This document shows, piece after piece, positions 1 through 12,077 of a DNA stretch of 64,000 nucleotides (position 1 is the stretch's first letter; each line of letters begins with the position of its first letter). Made by a program: the position numbers and the translations under genes. This DNA is from Bimastos eiseni (lineage: Eukaryota; Annelida; Clitellata; Crassiclitellata; Lumbricidae), in assembly GCA_959347315.1 (NCBI GenBank), contig OY365806.1, forward strand, positions 35,249,526 through 35,313,525, written 5' to 3'. Below the pieces are notes generated by a model, which ran no database searches, was not told where the DNA came from, and worked only from the letters and a program-made list of their open reading frames with translations.

Positions 1-463
1 ACCAATGATGGGTAGTAGCTATAGTGGAAGAAAAGATGTCACTTTGACTGTAGGATTGTAGGGACCAATACGAGAGTTCTATTCCAGGAAGGACTTGCTA
101 AACGCGTAATTCACTCAGTAATTGTGATTAGCGATCACACCTCATCACCAGCACGCAAGCGTTTTGGAGGAGTATTCCCAAACCCAGACGCGTTGAATGT
201 AGCAACAGTCACTTCCTGCTCGGAAGTCGCGGACGTCCACTGTTGAGTTCCCATGGAAAGGTCCCGGATTAAATATCAGAGTAACAGGCATAATTTAGGT
301 CAATGACCCAGTTTCCGTTGGCATCATGTCCATTCCATTATCCATATTAGTCACAGGGTTGAAGAAAGAGTCATTTCTAATATGAATGATAGTCCTAAGA
401 TTTTTTTCAACTAAGATCTGAGAATAGTCTTTAAAACAGCTTACCGCAAGACTACAAACTTAA
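1..463. other. No feature recognised
   Basis: No coding pattern, inverted repeat or known element seen. Confidence 0.5.
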
Positions 464-790
464 GTGAAAGACAATTAACTAAAATGAAAGACCATTGACT
501 TAAATGAAAGACTATTGACCTAAGTGAAAGACCATTGACTCAAATGAAGGATCATAACTCAAATGAAGACCATTGACTCAAATGAAGGACCATTGACTCA
601 AATGAAGGACCACTGACTTAAATGAGAGACCATTGACTTAAATGAAATAAATGAAAGACCTTTAACTTAAATCAAAGACCATTGACTCATATGAAGGACC
701 ATTGACTCAAAAGAAGGACCAGTGACTTAAATGAAAGACCTTGGACTTAAATTAAAGACCATTGACTTAAATAAAAGACCATTGACTTAT
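464..790. repeat. Minisatellite, about 20-base unit
   Basis: About 16 degenerate tandem copies of a unit close to AATGAAAGACCATTGACTTA. Unit length drifts (17 to 21 bases) and AAAGACC alternates with AAGGACC. There is no long open frame across it. Confidence 0.9.
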
Positions 791-1419
791 TTACTCGGCG
801 CATCCGGACCTAGAACTTGGATATTAGTCGAGCGACTTTTGAGACTCGCTCAAAGTAAGCCATATATAACATAAGCCATAATAATTTGAAGACTAATTAC
901 CTGACCATTGTCTGCAATAATGAATTATTTGGCAACCTAGATTTGAGTTCCTAGACGATCAATGCACACGTAGAACCAGGCGGTGGAAAAGGATCAAAAC
1001 CAATAAAAACCTTGGGATTCACACTATCGGGAGATTATATTTCAAATACGAAATTGTTTGTAGAGTAGTCTACCGTGCTTAGCAAGAAGGCCGTAACTGC
1101 AAAATGTCCATTTTGAGATAAAATGAAAAAACTAAAATTGAAATTGCCAACAGTTATTAAACAGTCAAAGTTCTGGCATTTTCAGATATGATGCCTCTTA
1201 CTCTTCCATTTAAATGTGCACTACTATTTTTTTAAAGGAGAAGTTTTGTGGGCGGTAAGTTTTGCGATAAACTGAATAACGAGCTCCCACTGTCTTGTCA
1301 ATCAAACCTGAACTCATTGAGTGGGGCTACAGTCAAGAAGTGCCATATTCAAGTCCACCGCCTGTCAATTCCTTTCAATTGAAATGCCTGCATGAGTCGG
1401 AATGGAGCTGGCATTGTCG

Positions 1420-1480
1420 GTCTGTCTGTCTGTCTGCCTGTCTGTCTATCTGTCTATCTGTCTGCCTGTCTGCCTGTCTC
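1420..1480. repeat. (TCTG)n microsatellite with TGCC and TATC variants
   Basis: Tetranucleotide tract of TCTG units with interspersed CCTG and TATC. The short open frame through it (1295-1564) is an artefact of the repeat. Confidence 0.9.
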
Positions 1481-1904
1481 TACATATACTTATCCTGTAG
1501 GCCTAAACACACGCGCACAGCGGCAGCACAATTGTCGTGGGATGAGGCTCAAATGCGGGCTTGATTAGAGGCGAATTGAGGAGGTGCGTTGCATGATGTG
1601 TAGACCCGTACAGGAAGGACTAAGTACTTAGTAACCTAAATATACCTTAGCCTATAGCTGCATGGGAACAACTCAAGAAAAGTCCACATTCCTCGTTTTA
1701 CCTCAACCTTGATTCTTCATTCACCGACACCTGCACTGCTAATTCTCATGTCCTCGACCTAGACATGACCTTTTACCAAAACCTTAGCCTCTCCGTACGT
1801 TTTATATGGTTCGTTCAGTGTTCTTTTTATTGGCACAGAATTCACAAGGGTTTGACTTCAGACTGATTTAAAAGTTACGTAATAACGACAGATATACGCG
1901 GTTG

Positions 1905-2151
1905 TCAGAAATAGACTGAAAAGAATACTAGATGAATTCTATCAAACACCGCATATAAATATACAAATATACATGTATAGAATATATGTGTATATATATG
2001 CAGAGAAAGAGGGCGAGAGAGATCGATATCTGCTTAGTGTAGTTGGTGTGAGCCCCAGGTATTATAATAAACGCTCAGGTCCGAGCATACAGGGAACCTC
2101 ATCTGTGCAGCCCTATTCAGAGAGCGCGGCTCTGAATAGACACATCAACCG

Positions 2152-2189
<38 letters not shown>

Positions 2190-2520
2190 CTGTGCTGTGC
2201 TTTACATAGGGGATGAAACTATAATAATGTATCTGTTCCACAACGAACACAGGCACGAATACAGGCATATCAAGTACAGGTGTATAGATGCATATAATTA
2301 TGAGGACTACTATGAAGCACGATCATTGTTTCAATTTTATTTCCAGTGCATTTCCCTCAACTGTCTACTTGGCCCATTTGAGCCTATTCAGATAGACTGA
2401 CCAACGCGGTCCATTTGGTTAAGATTGTACCCCAGGCGACTGAGATGCTTTGGGGAGATCTGATTGGTGGCTAGCAGGCGGCAGTTATTCATTAGACCAC
2501 GCCTCAAAACCTTGGGCTTT
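1905..2520 (+). repeat. Interspersed repeat, rearranged second copy near 22.1-22.7 kb
   Basis: 1905-2080 matches 22560-22710 in the same orientation. 2245-2515 matches 22085-22360 in reverse complement (shared words include ATCAAGTACAGGTGT and GAAGCACGATCATTGTT). The copy contains a (TA)n tract at 2155-2187. The family is not recognised. Confidence 0.8.
2155..2187. repeat. (TA)n microsatellite
   Basis: Uninterrupted TA run of about 33 bases inside the 1905-2520 repeat. Confidence 0.95.
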
Positions 2521-2523
2521 AAA

Positions 2524-2622
2524 CAATTCTTTTCATCACATCCAGCTTCTACTCACGCTGGAGTCTTTTCATCACATCCAGCTCCTACTTAGATATGCTT
2601 CTTTTCATCACATCCAGCCAGG
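2524..2622. repeat. Triplicated TCTTTTCATCACATCCAGC repeat
   Basis: Three copies of a roughly 20-base word (TCTTTTCATCACATCCAGC) spaced 29-38 bases apart. A further set of related copies lies at 3770-3905. Confidence 0.85.
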
Positions 2623-3764
2623 GGTGTGGCAAGCGAGGGGCAGAGGGGACCGGTCCGCCCGTTTTAAAACTGGGAGGGGGCAAAGCCCCCCAGTTTTAGT
2701 GCTCAGTATACCCCATGTGCTTCCCCCAAATTGGTTCTATTTGTTATGTTTCTCCAATAGCTTTTTGTATTTGGTGATATTGTGGTATTGTGGGTCAATA
2801 AATTTCCAACAGTTCAAAGTTTGTTTTTACGATTTGTGCTTACTTAGCGCAGGTGTAAAATTGTCATTTACAAAATAGAATAATGCATGTTTGGTTATTC
2901 ATTTTTATAAAATGTATCACTTTGTACCCAAAATACAGAAAATTTCTGATAGTAAAGTATTCGTCATTGACTAAAGAAATAGTCTAGCATTTGGTCTACA
3001 ATCATGAAGTAGGGTTTCAGATCCCTGCCATGGCACAAATTTGATTGGAAAGTGTCTGTTGGAACATGCACCTTCTAGCCGACTCCGCAATAATGAACAT
3101 TTCCTAGCATGGAAGACTTGCGTGGAGCTGCTCTTGGCGATGGAGGCTGGTAAAAGACTGGCGAAATATAGTTCTACGTAAGTCCAGTGCGCGACCGGTC
3201 TTTCTTCCAGCCATCATCCGGCCTGAGTCTACAATCGTGCCCATGACTTCCGCTTTTTTGCAGTCCGAGTATGACAAAAATCGTATCCCGAGAATCTAAT
3301 TTACGAATCTAATGTTGTCCCGTTGACCATGATGAGCCCGGATATTGAATTGGGTGAAAAACTCACTCATTTGGAAATTAGCAATACTATATTAGTTTCG
3401 GCTATTGATTGCAATGTGTCTACCAAGTGATTTCACAATAAACGAGTGTAAGGAATACAATGACCTAACCCTACAAGATGGACGCTCCGAGAATGAGTGA
3501 TGAACGCTGTTGCAATGACCATGTTACCAGCCTCATGATGATGGAAAGATAAATTTGCATGCAATTTTACTGTATATTATACAAAATAGTAAGCCTACTT
3601 TATAGCGTATACTTTAAAAGCGTCCTGCATATCTCATTTCCATGGAGTAATTATGATAAGATGATTTTGTTAAGATAATTTGTACTCCTTATTTACAAAA
3701 TTTCTGGGAGGCAAAATTCAAAAACTGGGGGAAATTTTTTGGTAAATTATGTCCCATACGTTTC

Positions 3765-3905
3765 AAAACCTTGTTGCACCTCTGCATCCGGCTTCTACAT
3801 AAGCAGGAGTCTTTTCATCAAATCCGGCTTCTATTTATGAATGATTCTTTTCATCAATCCATCTGGACCATCTCCCATGCATTTAAACAGAATTCTTTTC
3901 ATCCA
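3765..3905. repeat. Second cluster of the TCTTTTCATC repeat
   Basis: Three to four diverged copies (TCTTTTCATCAAATCCGGC, TTCTTTTCATCAATCCATC, TTCTTTTCATCCACTG), preceded by CAAAACCTTG, a word that also precedes the cluster at 2505. The two loci are related by duplication or are two insertions of one element. Confidence 0.8.
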
Positions 3906-5151
3906 CTGCACATGAGCAGGGCAACGAGGATTGTGACAATGGCTCAAATTGTGCAAATTATATATTGGATTCATATTTGTGCAAAATAACCTAATGGGTC
4001 ATAGTTTGCCTCAAATTTCGTAAAATAGGCAAAAGGTTAAACCATATGAGTATGAGTGATTTACATTTTACTTGTCGTTAAGCAATTAGGTGTCAATGAT
4101 GTAAGAGTCTTGATACTCTTGGTGCAAATGTCACACACCTTAAGCTACTCATCTAAATTATAAATGTTAGCGATGAGTTAAAAATTTGCGTATATTTTAA
4201 GGTAGCTTAGCAACTTGTTCTTTCCATTATAAGATGAATGATCTCAACAAGAGTTTGTCCATCTATCTGAAGCCAATTGCGAATCCGGTGATATCCTCAA
4301 GCTGATTCGTTTGTATGTAGCAGTAAAGAATGTTGATGATGAAGAAAACAGTTGAAAATAAAGTTAAACTAAAGCTAAATTTTCGAATAGAGCACAAATT
4401 CAAAAAATAATTACAATAATGTTTGTCCTGATCTGATACTTGAATCAGAATTAGCAGACTATTGTTCCTTCACTTTCAATCAGTTCAAAGTCGCTGTAAT
4501 AGTTTCTCTCGCGGGGCCATGTGCACTGGCATTGCTTCAGAGCGGTTCGCCCTACTGGCATCACTTTACAGGTGCTCAATACAATGTAATATATATTGAA
4601 ACCACCTAAATATGCAATGATTGGCACTTTTAACTACATTAGTTATTAAATAATAGCTATAACTGCTATAGAAGTAGTTGCCTAGTAGCTATATCTAGTT
4701 TTAAGAAGTAGGAGTAGTTAAAGAAATAGTTATAACTACTTTCATCAAGTAGTTTTAAGCTAACTACAAGAGTTCACATTCATTACATTTTTTTCCTATT
4801 TACTAGTTCAGTCTTACAGGAATTTCTGTAATTTCGCAACAAACATGGACGTTGTCCATATCTCATCAGTAAATTCACTATGTAATTGTTTTATTAGAAC
4901 TGTGTGCAAAGGGAATATTGTGAGGAAGTAGGTTCCTCGCAGAACCATAGAGAAAGCCTAAAGCATTATACCTGTTTAACTGTTGGAATCAGAACTAGAG
5001 TAAAGCGGTCTTAGAGGGGTTGGGGCTAATGGTAAAGGGTTAAGGAATGTATACCACAAGCCGAAATAGGAAAACCGCCAGGACGCGGCTGGATGACCAC
5101 CAGTGGGAAGCTGGATTACAAGTGGGGCGGATAATGGTCATTTGCGACTGA

Positions 5152-5212
5152 AGAGAGAGACAGAGACAGATACAGAGAGACAGAGATAAAGAGACAGAGA
5201 TAGAGAGACAGA
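5152..5212. repeat. GAGACAGA-rich simple repeat
   Basis: Purine tract of GAGACAGA and GATAGAGA units. Confidence 0.85.
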
Positions 5213-5369
5213 ATATTAGCCATGAGCCTCGCTTGACTGGGGCGCGGACGCCATCGGTCTCTTGTCATATGAATGGTAATGAACCCCAGTCTGCAGTCGA
5301 TCCATGAAGGGCTAGACCCCGGTGATCCAGGTCAGATAGGGAGTCTGTTACACTGTTTTGAATTGTTTT

Positions 5370-5600
5370 ACAAGCTATGTCTCCTTTACTTGGTCCTGAG
5401 ACTCCGAACATCCGTGCCATCTGTCAGCTGTTGAATGGAATTCGTTGAATGGTTCCACGCTTGTGTGTTGGCACACCACTGCATGATGACTCTTTTAGCT
5501 TACTGTGAACTGTTTTGCTTTTATTGTTTAACACTTATTCAAATGTCAATTAGGCTATAATGTAGAGAGCGCCTCCGAATATATTTCTGAAGAGGCGTAA
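5370..5600 (+). repeat. SINE-like repeat with a LINE-type 3' tail
   Basis: Shares its body (TTGGTCCTGAGACTCCGAAC, ATGCCATCTGTCAGCTG-like words, TGGTTCCACGCTTGTGTGT) with 35770-35870 and 57360-57440. It ends in GAGCGCCTCCGAATA and a nearby AAGAGGCG, the tail seen on LINE copies in the window. I do not know the family name. Confidence 0.6.
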
Positions 5601-5945
5601 TATCAAACTGCCTTGTAGCCTGTGCTAGTAGTTCTTATCCTTGTTAGTTTACAATTAGATACGTCATTGTGTTCTGATGATTTTTATTACTTATGTTGAA
5701 CATCAGCAATTAATACTGACAGTACATTTGCATAATGCTATCTGACTATACTGACTATCAATGCACCACGACATGACATCAGCAAAGTAGTGTTAAAGGT
5801 AGTTAACTATACTTATGTGGTAGTTACCAAGCTAATTGTAACTACTTTTCATCCGAAGTAGTTAAATAGTAGTTATAACTACATATTTTGAAAGTAGTTT
5901 GGAAGTAGTTTTAACTACGAGTCAAGTAGTTGGTGCCCATCACTG

Positions 5946-7457
5946 TAAGTATGCTTCACATACCTACCTGAATCCAATCTCCAGAGTTCATGGTAATAGT
6001 GTATATCCCGCTTAGTGCGTTTCGTTTCCCGTTTTTAATGCCCAAACAAGTTGTTGCTGCAGATAATAAAATAAAGAATAAATAAATTACATAAATTATG
6101 TCACCAATCATCGTCGTAAAATACTTTACTTGCAACTAAAATAATTATTTAGTGTAATTTTTATCTTCCAAAATGTGAAACCTGTGTCATGTAATGCGAT
6201 GAGACCCGTGTTGAAAAAGGAGGCTAAAGATGAATTGCGAGATGCGTGCATACATTCAAGCTGACATGTAAGGTTGCATGACATAGTATAGTACCAGATG
6301 TTAGCACGATAACCAGGAGTCAAATTTAGCTGTATGGCAGCCTTCAAGGAGCGCGTCTGTCCTAATGCTCATTGAAAGTAGTTGGGAATCGTAATCGTAA
6401 TCTCAACATTTCTACACAAAAACGAAGTAGTTTGTTGTCTGCCGACGGGTATCTCGGTCATTTTGGTAGATTGCGCTGTCAAGACGCAACATTTGCACGA
6501 TAGTTCTTGTCAATTCGGAGACATTCTGTTACTGAGTCGACCTTACCGGATTATTTCTGGTACAATGTCAGATTCACTGCGTGAAGTTTTTGTTTGGAAA
6601 TTTTAATGCATCTCCGCTACTGGAACTGTCCATCCCAGCCCAATGAGGGGAGACGGGTTTCAGACGACAGAAAAGCCCGACCAAAAGCCCTACATACGCC
6701 GTCCTCGCTGAGGAATCGTAACCCGAGTATCCGATGAACGATGATGGGGCTGGTCGTTGGAAGGGCTCCAGTACTCAAATGTGCAGTGTTGGTTTACCCA
6801 ACACTGCAAATGTGGATAGAAAATAACCGCTCCGACTTCCAACCGACACCTATTTTGTACGCGGTGACAAGGGATGGTTTGAGAGATACCCGAAAGATTG
6901 GATTTTATCTGCTCTTCAGCCGGATATACAGTGATTCTAAGTAGCTAGTTCCGTGAGAGGCGCTATATAAATTCTCAATTACAATTACAATTGTGCAGTC
7001 GCCCTTTATGGGGTTGAAGGTATAATCAACATCGTTGAAATAGCGGGTATCGAATCCGTTTTCTTCTTATCTTGATGCCAGGGTTTTACTAGTTGTTCTA
7101 AATTATGAAAGCATAATTTCTGACTTGTGATACGGATAGCAACTAACGAAGAGATCGCAAGTAAGCAATCAGCATCTGATGTAGCCAACCATAATGAGAG
7201 ATGAACGAATACAAGACTCGATCTGAGGACAGCCGTTTTGTTAACAACAGACTATGACGAAGAAATTAACGGGTAATCGAATGAAATTGTCGCCTTCTGT
7301 TTACTAGTTGTTACTTGTTGTAGTCGATTTAGGTAAGTGTACTCTAGAACGATGATGAGTGATTGATGATCACTACGAATAAAGCGCAACGAGTCTAACG
7401 GCGTGTCTTTTCTTATGGTCAAAGGTCGGGAAAACTATGCGAACTTTTACCTTACTC
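5946..7457. other. Spacer with one LINE-type tail
   Basis: Nothing coding recognised. 6955-6985 carries GAGAGGCGCTATATAAATTC, the recurring LINE/SINE tail, in plus orientation. The sequence before it (6600-6950) may be the body of that repeat. Confidence 0.4.
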
Positions 7458-8632
7458 CAGTGGTCACCAACCTTTTTTGGGTCAGGAGCCGCATTGACAA
7501 GTTTGGCAATTTTTGGGAACCGCCGTTGTTATACGAATACAACAAAACGCAGTTATTCAACTAATGATGCTATTCACCATTATCTCAATTAGCTTCACGA
7601 GCCTCAAGCTTCAATCATAATATATATATATACATAATATTTAATAAAGTAAACAAGTCAGCCACAGTCAGGATATATATAATCTAGTAATACAAGTAGT
7701 TGAATTACCCATTATTCGTCTATATATTTATGGTTATGAACCAGGGAAAACCTGGTTCTGCACTTTGACAACTATTGATGCATCTCGGGTATATAGCCTA
7801 TTATTTTATTAAAATACTTTTCTCAAGTTCTGCGACCGAGCAATATCCAACACTGTACCACGCCTCTGCAATGATTTCCCCTATGAATTCAACAAATTTT
7901 CGACTGCTCCTTCATAATTGGCAATCACCCACTATCATCTGCATCAGGCTCCTATATCTATCACCTCATGGGCGTTCCCCTCACAACTGAAGCGTCATCT
8001 CTTCAAGAACTCATACTCTGACTGTTTAAATTCTCCGTTTTCCCAACTCTCGCCGTAGCCATAAACGACACCTTCCTTAACTGCAACTCGGACTCCTCTG
8101 ACAACCGGACCTCAAGCTCTCCCATAAATTCTAAGCAGCGCTCGTGATATGCTGATGCCTTGCGTTTAGGTTTCGGCTTGCGCTTTAGAAGTTTGGAGAT
8201 TGCGATTAGTCGTTCCAGCAGATTCTCTTGGTCCTTAACTTTGATATCGGAAGGCCCATTACTGAAAAAAATTTGTCTCATAGATAAGCTAATCTAGAAA
8301 AACGAGGCAAATTCAATTGCAAATAAGAACCCAGAAGCTTCAAATTTGATTTGTTAATTAAAATGCCATGTAATGTCACTTGAAAATGCTATGTCCAGCA
8401 ACCATGCGAGGCAGAACTTCACAGAGAAAGCTCTGTGAAGTTCTGCCTTTTTAAATTTGAAAAACTAGTAAATGAAAGATAAAGTAACAGTGAAAGAAAT
8501 GATACTAAACCTTCCTTTACTTTGCAAGTTTTTTCGTCATATAAAAATGCCATTTTCTAGAAAGCTCTGAAGAGCCGCCACAAAACTCCCTCATGAGCAT
8601 GCGGCTCGCTAGCCACGGGTTGGTGACCATTG
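7458..8632. mobile_element. hAT-type DNA transposon, 1175 bases
   Basis: Terminal inverted repeats: left CAGTGGTCACCAACC, right in reverse complement CAATGGTCACCAACC. Flanking 8-base duplications CCTTACTC (7450-7457) and GCTTACTC (8633-8640) agree at 7 of 8. The interior has no recognisable transposase. It carries an exon-like open frame on the minus strand at 8010-8255. Confidence 0.85.
8010..8255 (-). CDS. Unrecognised exon-like ORF inside the hAT element
   Basis: After a strong acceptor (ACAAATTTTTTTCAG) the minus strand has about 80 open codons. They are rich in Lys, Arg, Glu and Leu (ENLLERLIAISKLLKRKPKP, then LEFMGELEVRLSEESELQL), suggesting a helical, charged segment. A plausible donor is not obvious at its 3' end. 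I do not recognise it. It may be a piece of the element's own transposase gene or a captured host exon. Confidence 0.35.
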
Positions 8633-9135
8633 GCTTACTCAATCGGTCAATATAATTTTTATTGTTAACCACAACATTAAGTAATGTACATGTATAATAC
8701 ATTGGTAGACGACGGACTCTGACTAAGTCGGTAACAATAGATGGACTCAGTGGAGCAGTAGTTGCGCATGCTGGGTCTCCTTACTACAATACATCCAATG
8801 TGACCAAGCTGACTTGTTAAGTAGCTTATTTATATTTTTTTTAAATTTAAAATGTCTTTCTTTAATGCACATCTATGTTAATGACATTGTTGCAGTACAC
8901 GCAAAGTAAAGTTTTTTTGCTAAAAGTTAAAACAAACAAATAAAACACACCTTTCTATTGATGATTATATAGGCATGCAACATGCTTTAAACTAAGATCG
9001 TTTATGATAGGTCATAATGTGATGAACAATATGCACCCCGTTTTTTGCAATTTTAAAGAAAGGTAATTTCTAATTTAATGAGGACATAGGATACATTTTC
9101 AGTCTGATTTTAAACAGACGAAATATTGGGGCATG

Positions 9136-9363
9136 TTAGTACATTCGGGAGTGAATTCCAGAATTATACCGGTCCAGAGACGCGAACTTCGCTGCCTGAT
9201 ATTTATGCGTGTACAGTGTTGATGATATTTTGACGAGGAACAAGTATAACAAGATATAACTTGTTTTGTCGAGGTTTAGGGACAGTTTATTTGCTCTATG
9301 CCAGTTACTCACCTTCTCTACCTCAGTATTAAAATAATTATTCTGTAGCATTTCATCCCACAT
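9136..9363 (-). pseudogene. LINE reverse transcriptase fragment
   Basis: The minus strand encodes EVEKVSNWHRANKLSLNLDK. This matches the segment after the catalytic FADD box in CR1/L2/Jockey-type reverse transcriptases (V-x-x-W-x-x-A-N-K-L-x-L-N-x-x-K-T). Only about 75 residues remain and no flanking element was delimited. Confidence 0.75.
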
Positions 9364-9820
9364 TTCAAAAACCTTTCTTATAGGTACACATTTTAGGGCT
9401 CCCTCTGGTTTTATGTGTAAGACATACTAAATAATCAATTAAAATAGTTTTAGACAATCAATGCATTTAAATAAAAACATAGTGTATTCTTTTATGTCTC
9501 GTTGTAATATAATTACCACTGAGGTCAAAAACGACCTCAGTGGTACTCAGTGTATAAATGCAATACCTGAGCCATCTGGCGACAGAAAATGTAAAATAAA
9601 ACTTGAAATTTGATACAATATAGGAATATCAATAGTCATAAAATTTCGTCCAGATATCACTTATGGGGGATGAGCAGCGCTAATGGAAATAGCCTCTGGG
9701 GTCGTTTTGACCCTAGTGGTAGTAGACTACGAGGAATTAAAAGCTAAGTACATAGGTCAGTCGGCACAATCTACAAAATTTTTATTGTTTTAAAATTATG
9801 TTTTCCATGTTAATACTGTA

Positions 9821-10546
9821 GTGAATATTATACTCTCAATGAAAATCCAGCCGACTTTAAGGAACGTAGAGCGCGGAAAAATAGATTCCATGAAGAACTT
9901 ACAGCAGATGATGCATCATCTGATGTCAGAACAAAAATTCCTTGTTGAAACCTACAAAGTGTCACTAGAATGTGTCATAAATGATAGTGTCAAAAAAGGA
10001 CAACTAATAGATTTTAGCATTTTAAAAATGTGGCTTCCGAATTGTTTAGATCCGAAGCATTTCCACAATGCTGATAATGTAGCCAAATTGGAATCTTTGG
10101 CAAGTTTGGCAGACATGCAATAGAAAGATATTGTGCAAGAGTTACTGTCATTTAAAGACATGCACAAAGAAATAAATCATTTTGGCAATTTTTAATATTC
10201 TAGTGTTGAAGAAATGATCGTGAAAAATGTGCTAAAATTCATGATCGCCAATGACATGTGTTCTATTTGCTCTGGCCTGTCCCCACTGTACCTCAATTTT
10301 GAGACCTTGCCTATAAACAGCGCTGGTGTGGTACGATCTTTCAGCCGACTTTGAGTCTGCTGAAAGATTTTGTATAGTTGTACTCAAAAAGTCGTAAGTA
10401 CGATCAACAATGGGCGAGGAGAGATTGTCAGGTTTAGCCTGGATTGCGATCGAAAAACAATCCGCAAGTGAAGTGGATTATGACGAAGTGATCGAAAACT
10501 TCGCTATATATAGAATGAGATCTATAAGACGAAAGCGGCGGTTGTA
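9821..10546 (+). pseudogene. Decayed hAT transposase, C-terminal half
   Basis: 9821-10123 is open. Later frames give MCSICSGLSPLYL, LPINSAGVVRSFSRL and, from 10410, GEERLSGLAWIAIEKQSA then EVDYDEVIENFA. These are the C-terminal dimerisation blocks of hAT transposases of the ZMYM1-like type (LP-x-S-x-A-x-x-x-RSFS, then ERLSGLA, then a D-x-x-I-x-x-FA end). Stops and frame changes separate the blocks, so it is dead. No terminal repeats were matched to it. Confidence 0.8.
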
Positions 10547-10559
10547 ATTGGTTAATACT

Positions 10560-10850
10560 GTACATCCAATCCATCATCATGCTAGTATAGTTTATTATAT
10601 ATAGTATATATCATGCCAGTATTATCATCATGCTCGTATAGTATATATATAATGTATATACTATTCATACATTGTACATATAGTATAAATATTATAAATA
10701 GTGTTACACTGTATATATTGTATATATACTATTATATAATATCAAATTAATAATTGTACAAAAGTATACAATTACTCGGAGCAGGACGTTTTGGGCCAGG
10801 ACGTTTTGGCTCAGGACTTTTGCGTAGATCTCTTATATATATATAAGAGG
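10560..10850. repeat. AT-rich ATAGTATATA repeat region
   Basis: Irregular ATATAGTATATAT words, partly self-complementary, then two GGACGTTTTGG words at 10785-10815 and a CTTATATATATATAAG hairpin at 10833. No coding signal. Confidence 0.6.
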
Positions 10851-12077
10851 ATTCTGTCTGTGTGTCCTTGGCAATCGATGCACCACCATCAGCTGTCTGC
10901 CTGCCTCTCTGCTTTGTATAGGCGTATAATTATAAGTGAACAATAGAGTACCTTAATCTGACACTGTGCTCGCAACAGCAGGAAAAGGTGGCTACCTGAT
11001 CAGAGCTGCACTCCCCGGATTCGACCAGGCACCGGAAAGAAATGAGAGGACTGGCTATTGCGGACTTGGTTTGGTATAGCGCCGGTGATTAAGTTGGTCT
11101 CCCTGACGTGGCTTTTGTCGGCGCTGAGAAATTTTCGAGGATTTACATTACATTACATTATTCAGACTTTCAAAGAAGTGGTCCATCTGAGCAAGCTACG
11201 GTGAAGTCAGGTTTACACAATTGGTCTGTACTGTAAATACTATTTATTTATATGTATATCTAGATTCTGTACGTGTGTGTCTTTCTCTCCGTTTACACTT
11301 TTGCGGCTGTTCACTCGATTGATATGACATGTAGGGTTCACCAGGGAGGATAAGACACAAGAAGGACCGAGGTCCTTCAGGGGGGCCACCCACATATCAG
11401 GAGGCAAAAGTTGTGATGGTCAGAGGTCGACACTTAAATAATGCTAAAAAGGAAAAAACGCAGCTTAATAAATTATTAGCTATAAACAGCATTGTTCGAG
11501 TTAATTCTACCCATGGCAAACTGACTCCCGGGGAGTTAGCTAATGCAATAGGGATGTTAATTCTACCTAGGACAATATGACTATATGAGTGCAGGTGTTA
11601 GTTAGTTCGTAGGGTTGAGCAGCTGTTTGTCGTAATGCTGAAGGGAGTTTGTTTCAAAGAGGCAGGGCAGCAGTGAATATATGGAGCGAATTGCAATTTT
11701 AAGTGATGAGGTGACGGAATGGCGGTACAAAGTGAGAGTGAAAGATCATTTTGACGTTGTCGAGAGTCAGATATCACCCCAGGGTGACAATGAGTCAATA
11801 TGGTCTGGACGGTTTAGCAGTGATTAGCATAGAGTCACAGCTGTCAATGCTCTCGATGTCACTGCATTGATTGACGATTTTGCACGTGTAAAATCTCGGC
11901 AACAAACATTCTAATCAAATGGTACGTTCTGCATGTATATTCTATAATCCGCCCATTCTTCTCATCCGCGTTTCTTTAACCCCAATGAACATCGGACCTT
12001 CACCTCTCTCGACCTAACGTTGTCCGCTACCTACTGCCACAGCACAGTACTCCGACTTCAACACCATTCCACCCGGA
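10851..12077. other. Spacer, repeat-like but unclassified
   Basis: ATTCTGTCTGTGTGTC (10851) and ATTCTGTACGTGTGTGTC (11264) are related words 400 bases apart. TTACATTACATTA occurs at 11145. No coding recognised. Confidence 0.4.

Larger units (their letters stand above)
4610..5945. mobile_element. Candidate hAT-type element with GTAGTT subterminal repeats
   Basis: The right end reads, in reverse complement, CAGTGATGGGCACCAACTAC, the form of many hAT terminal repeats. Dense GTAGTT/AACTAC words occupy 5790-5940 and again 4610-4760, as subterminal repeats would. The left terminus is not clear and no target duplication was matched. Inside are a GACAGA tract (5152-5212) and a SINE-like unit (5370-5600). 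Confidence 0.5.

Noticed and set aside
464..790. CRISPR array
   Set aside because: Units are contiguous without spacers, and the genome is eukaryotic.
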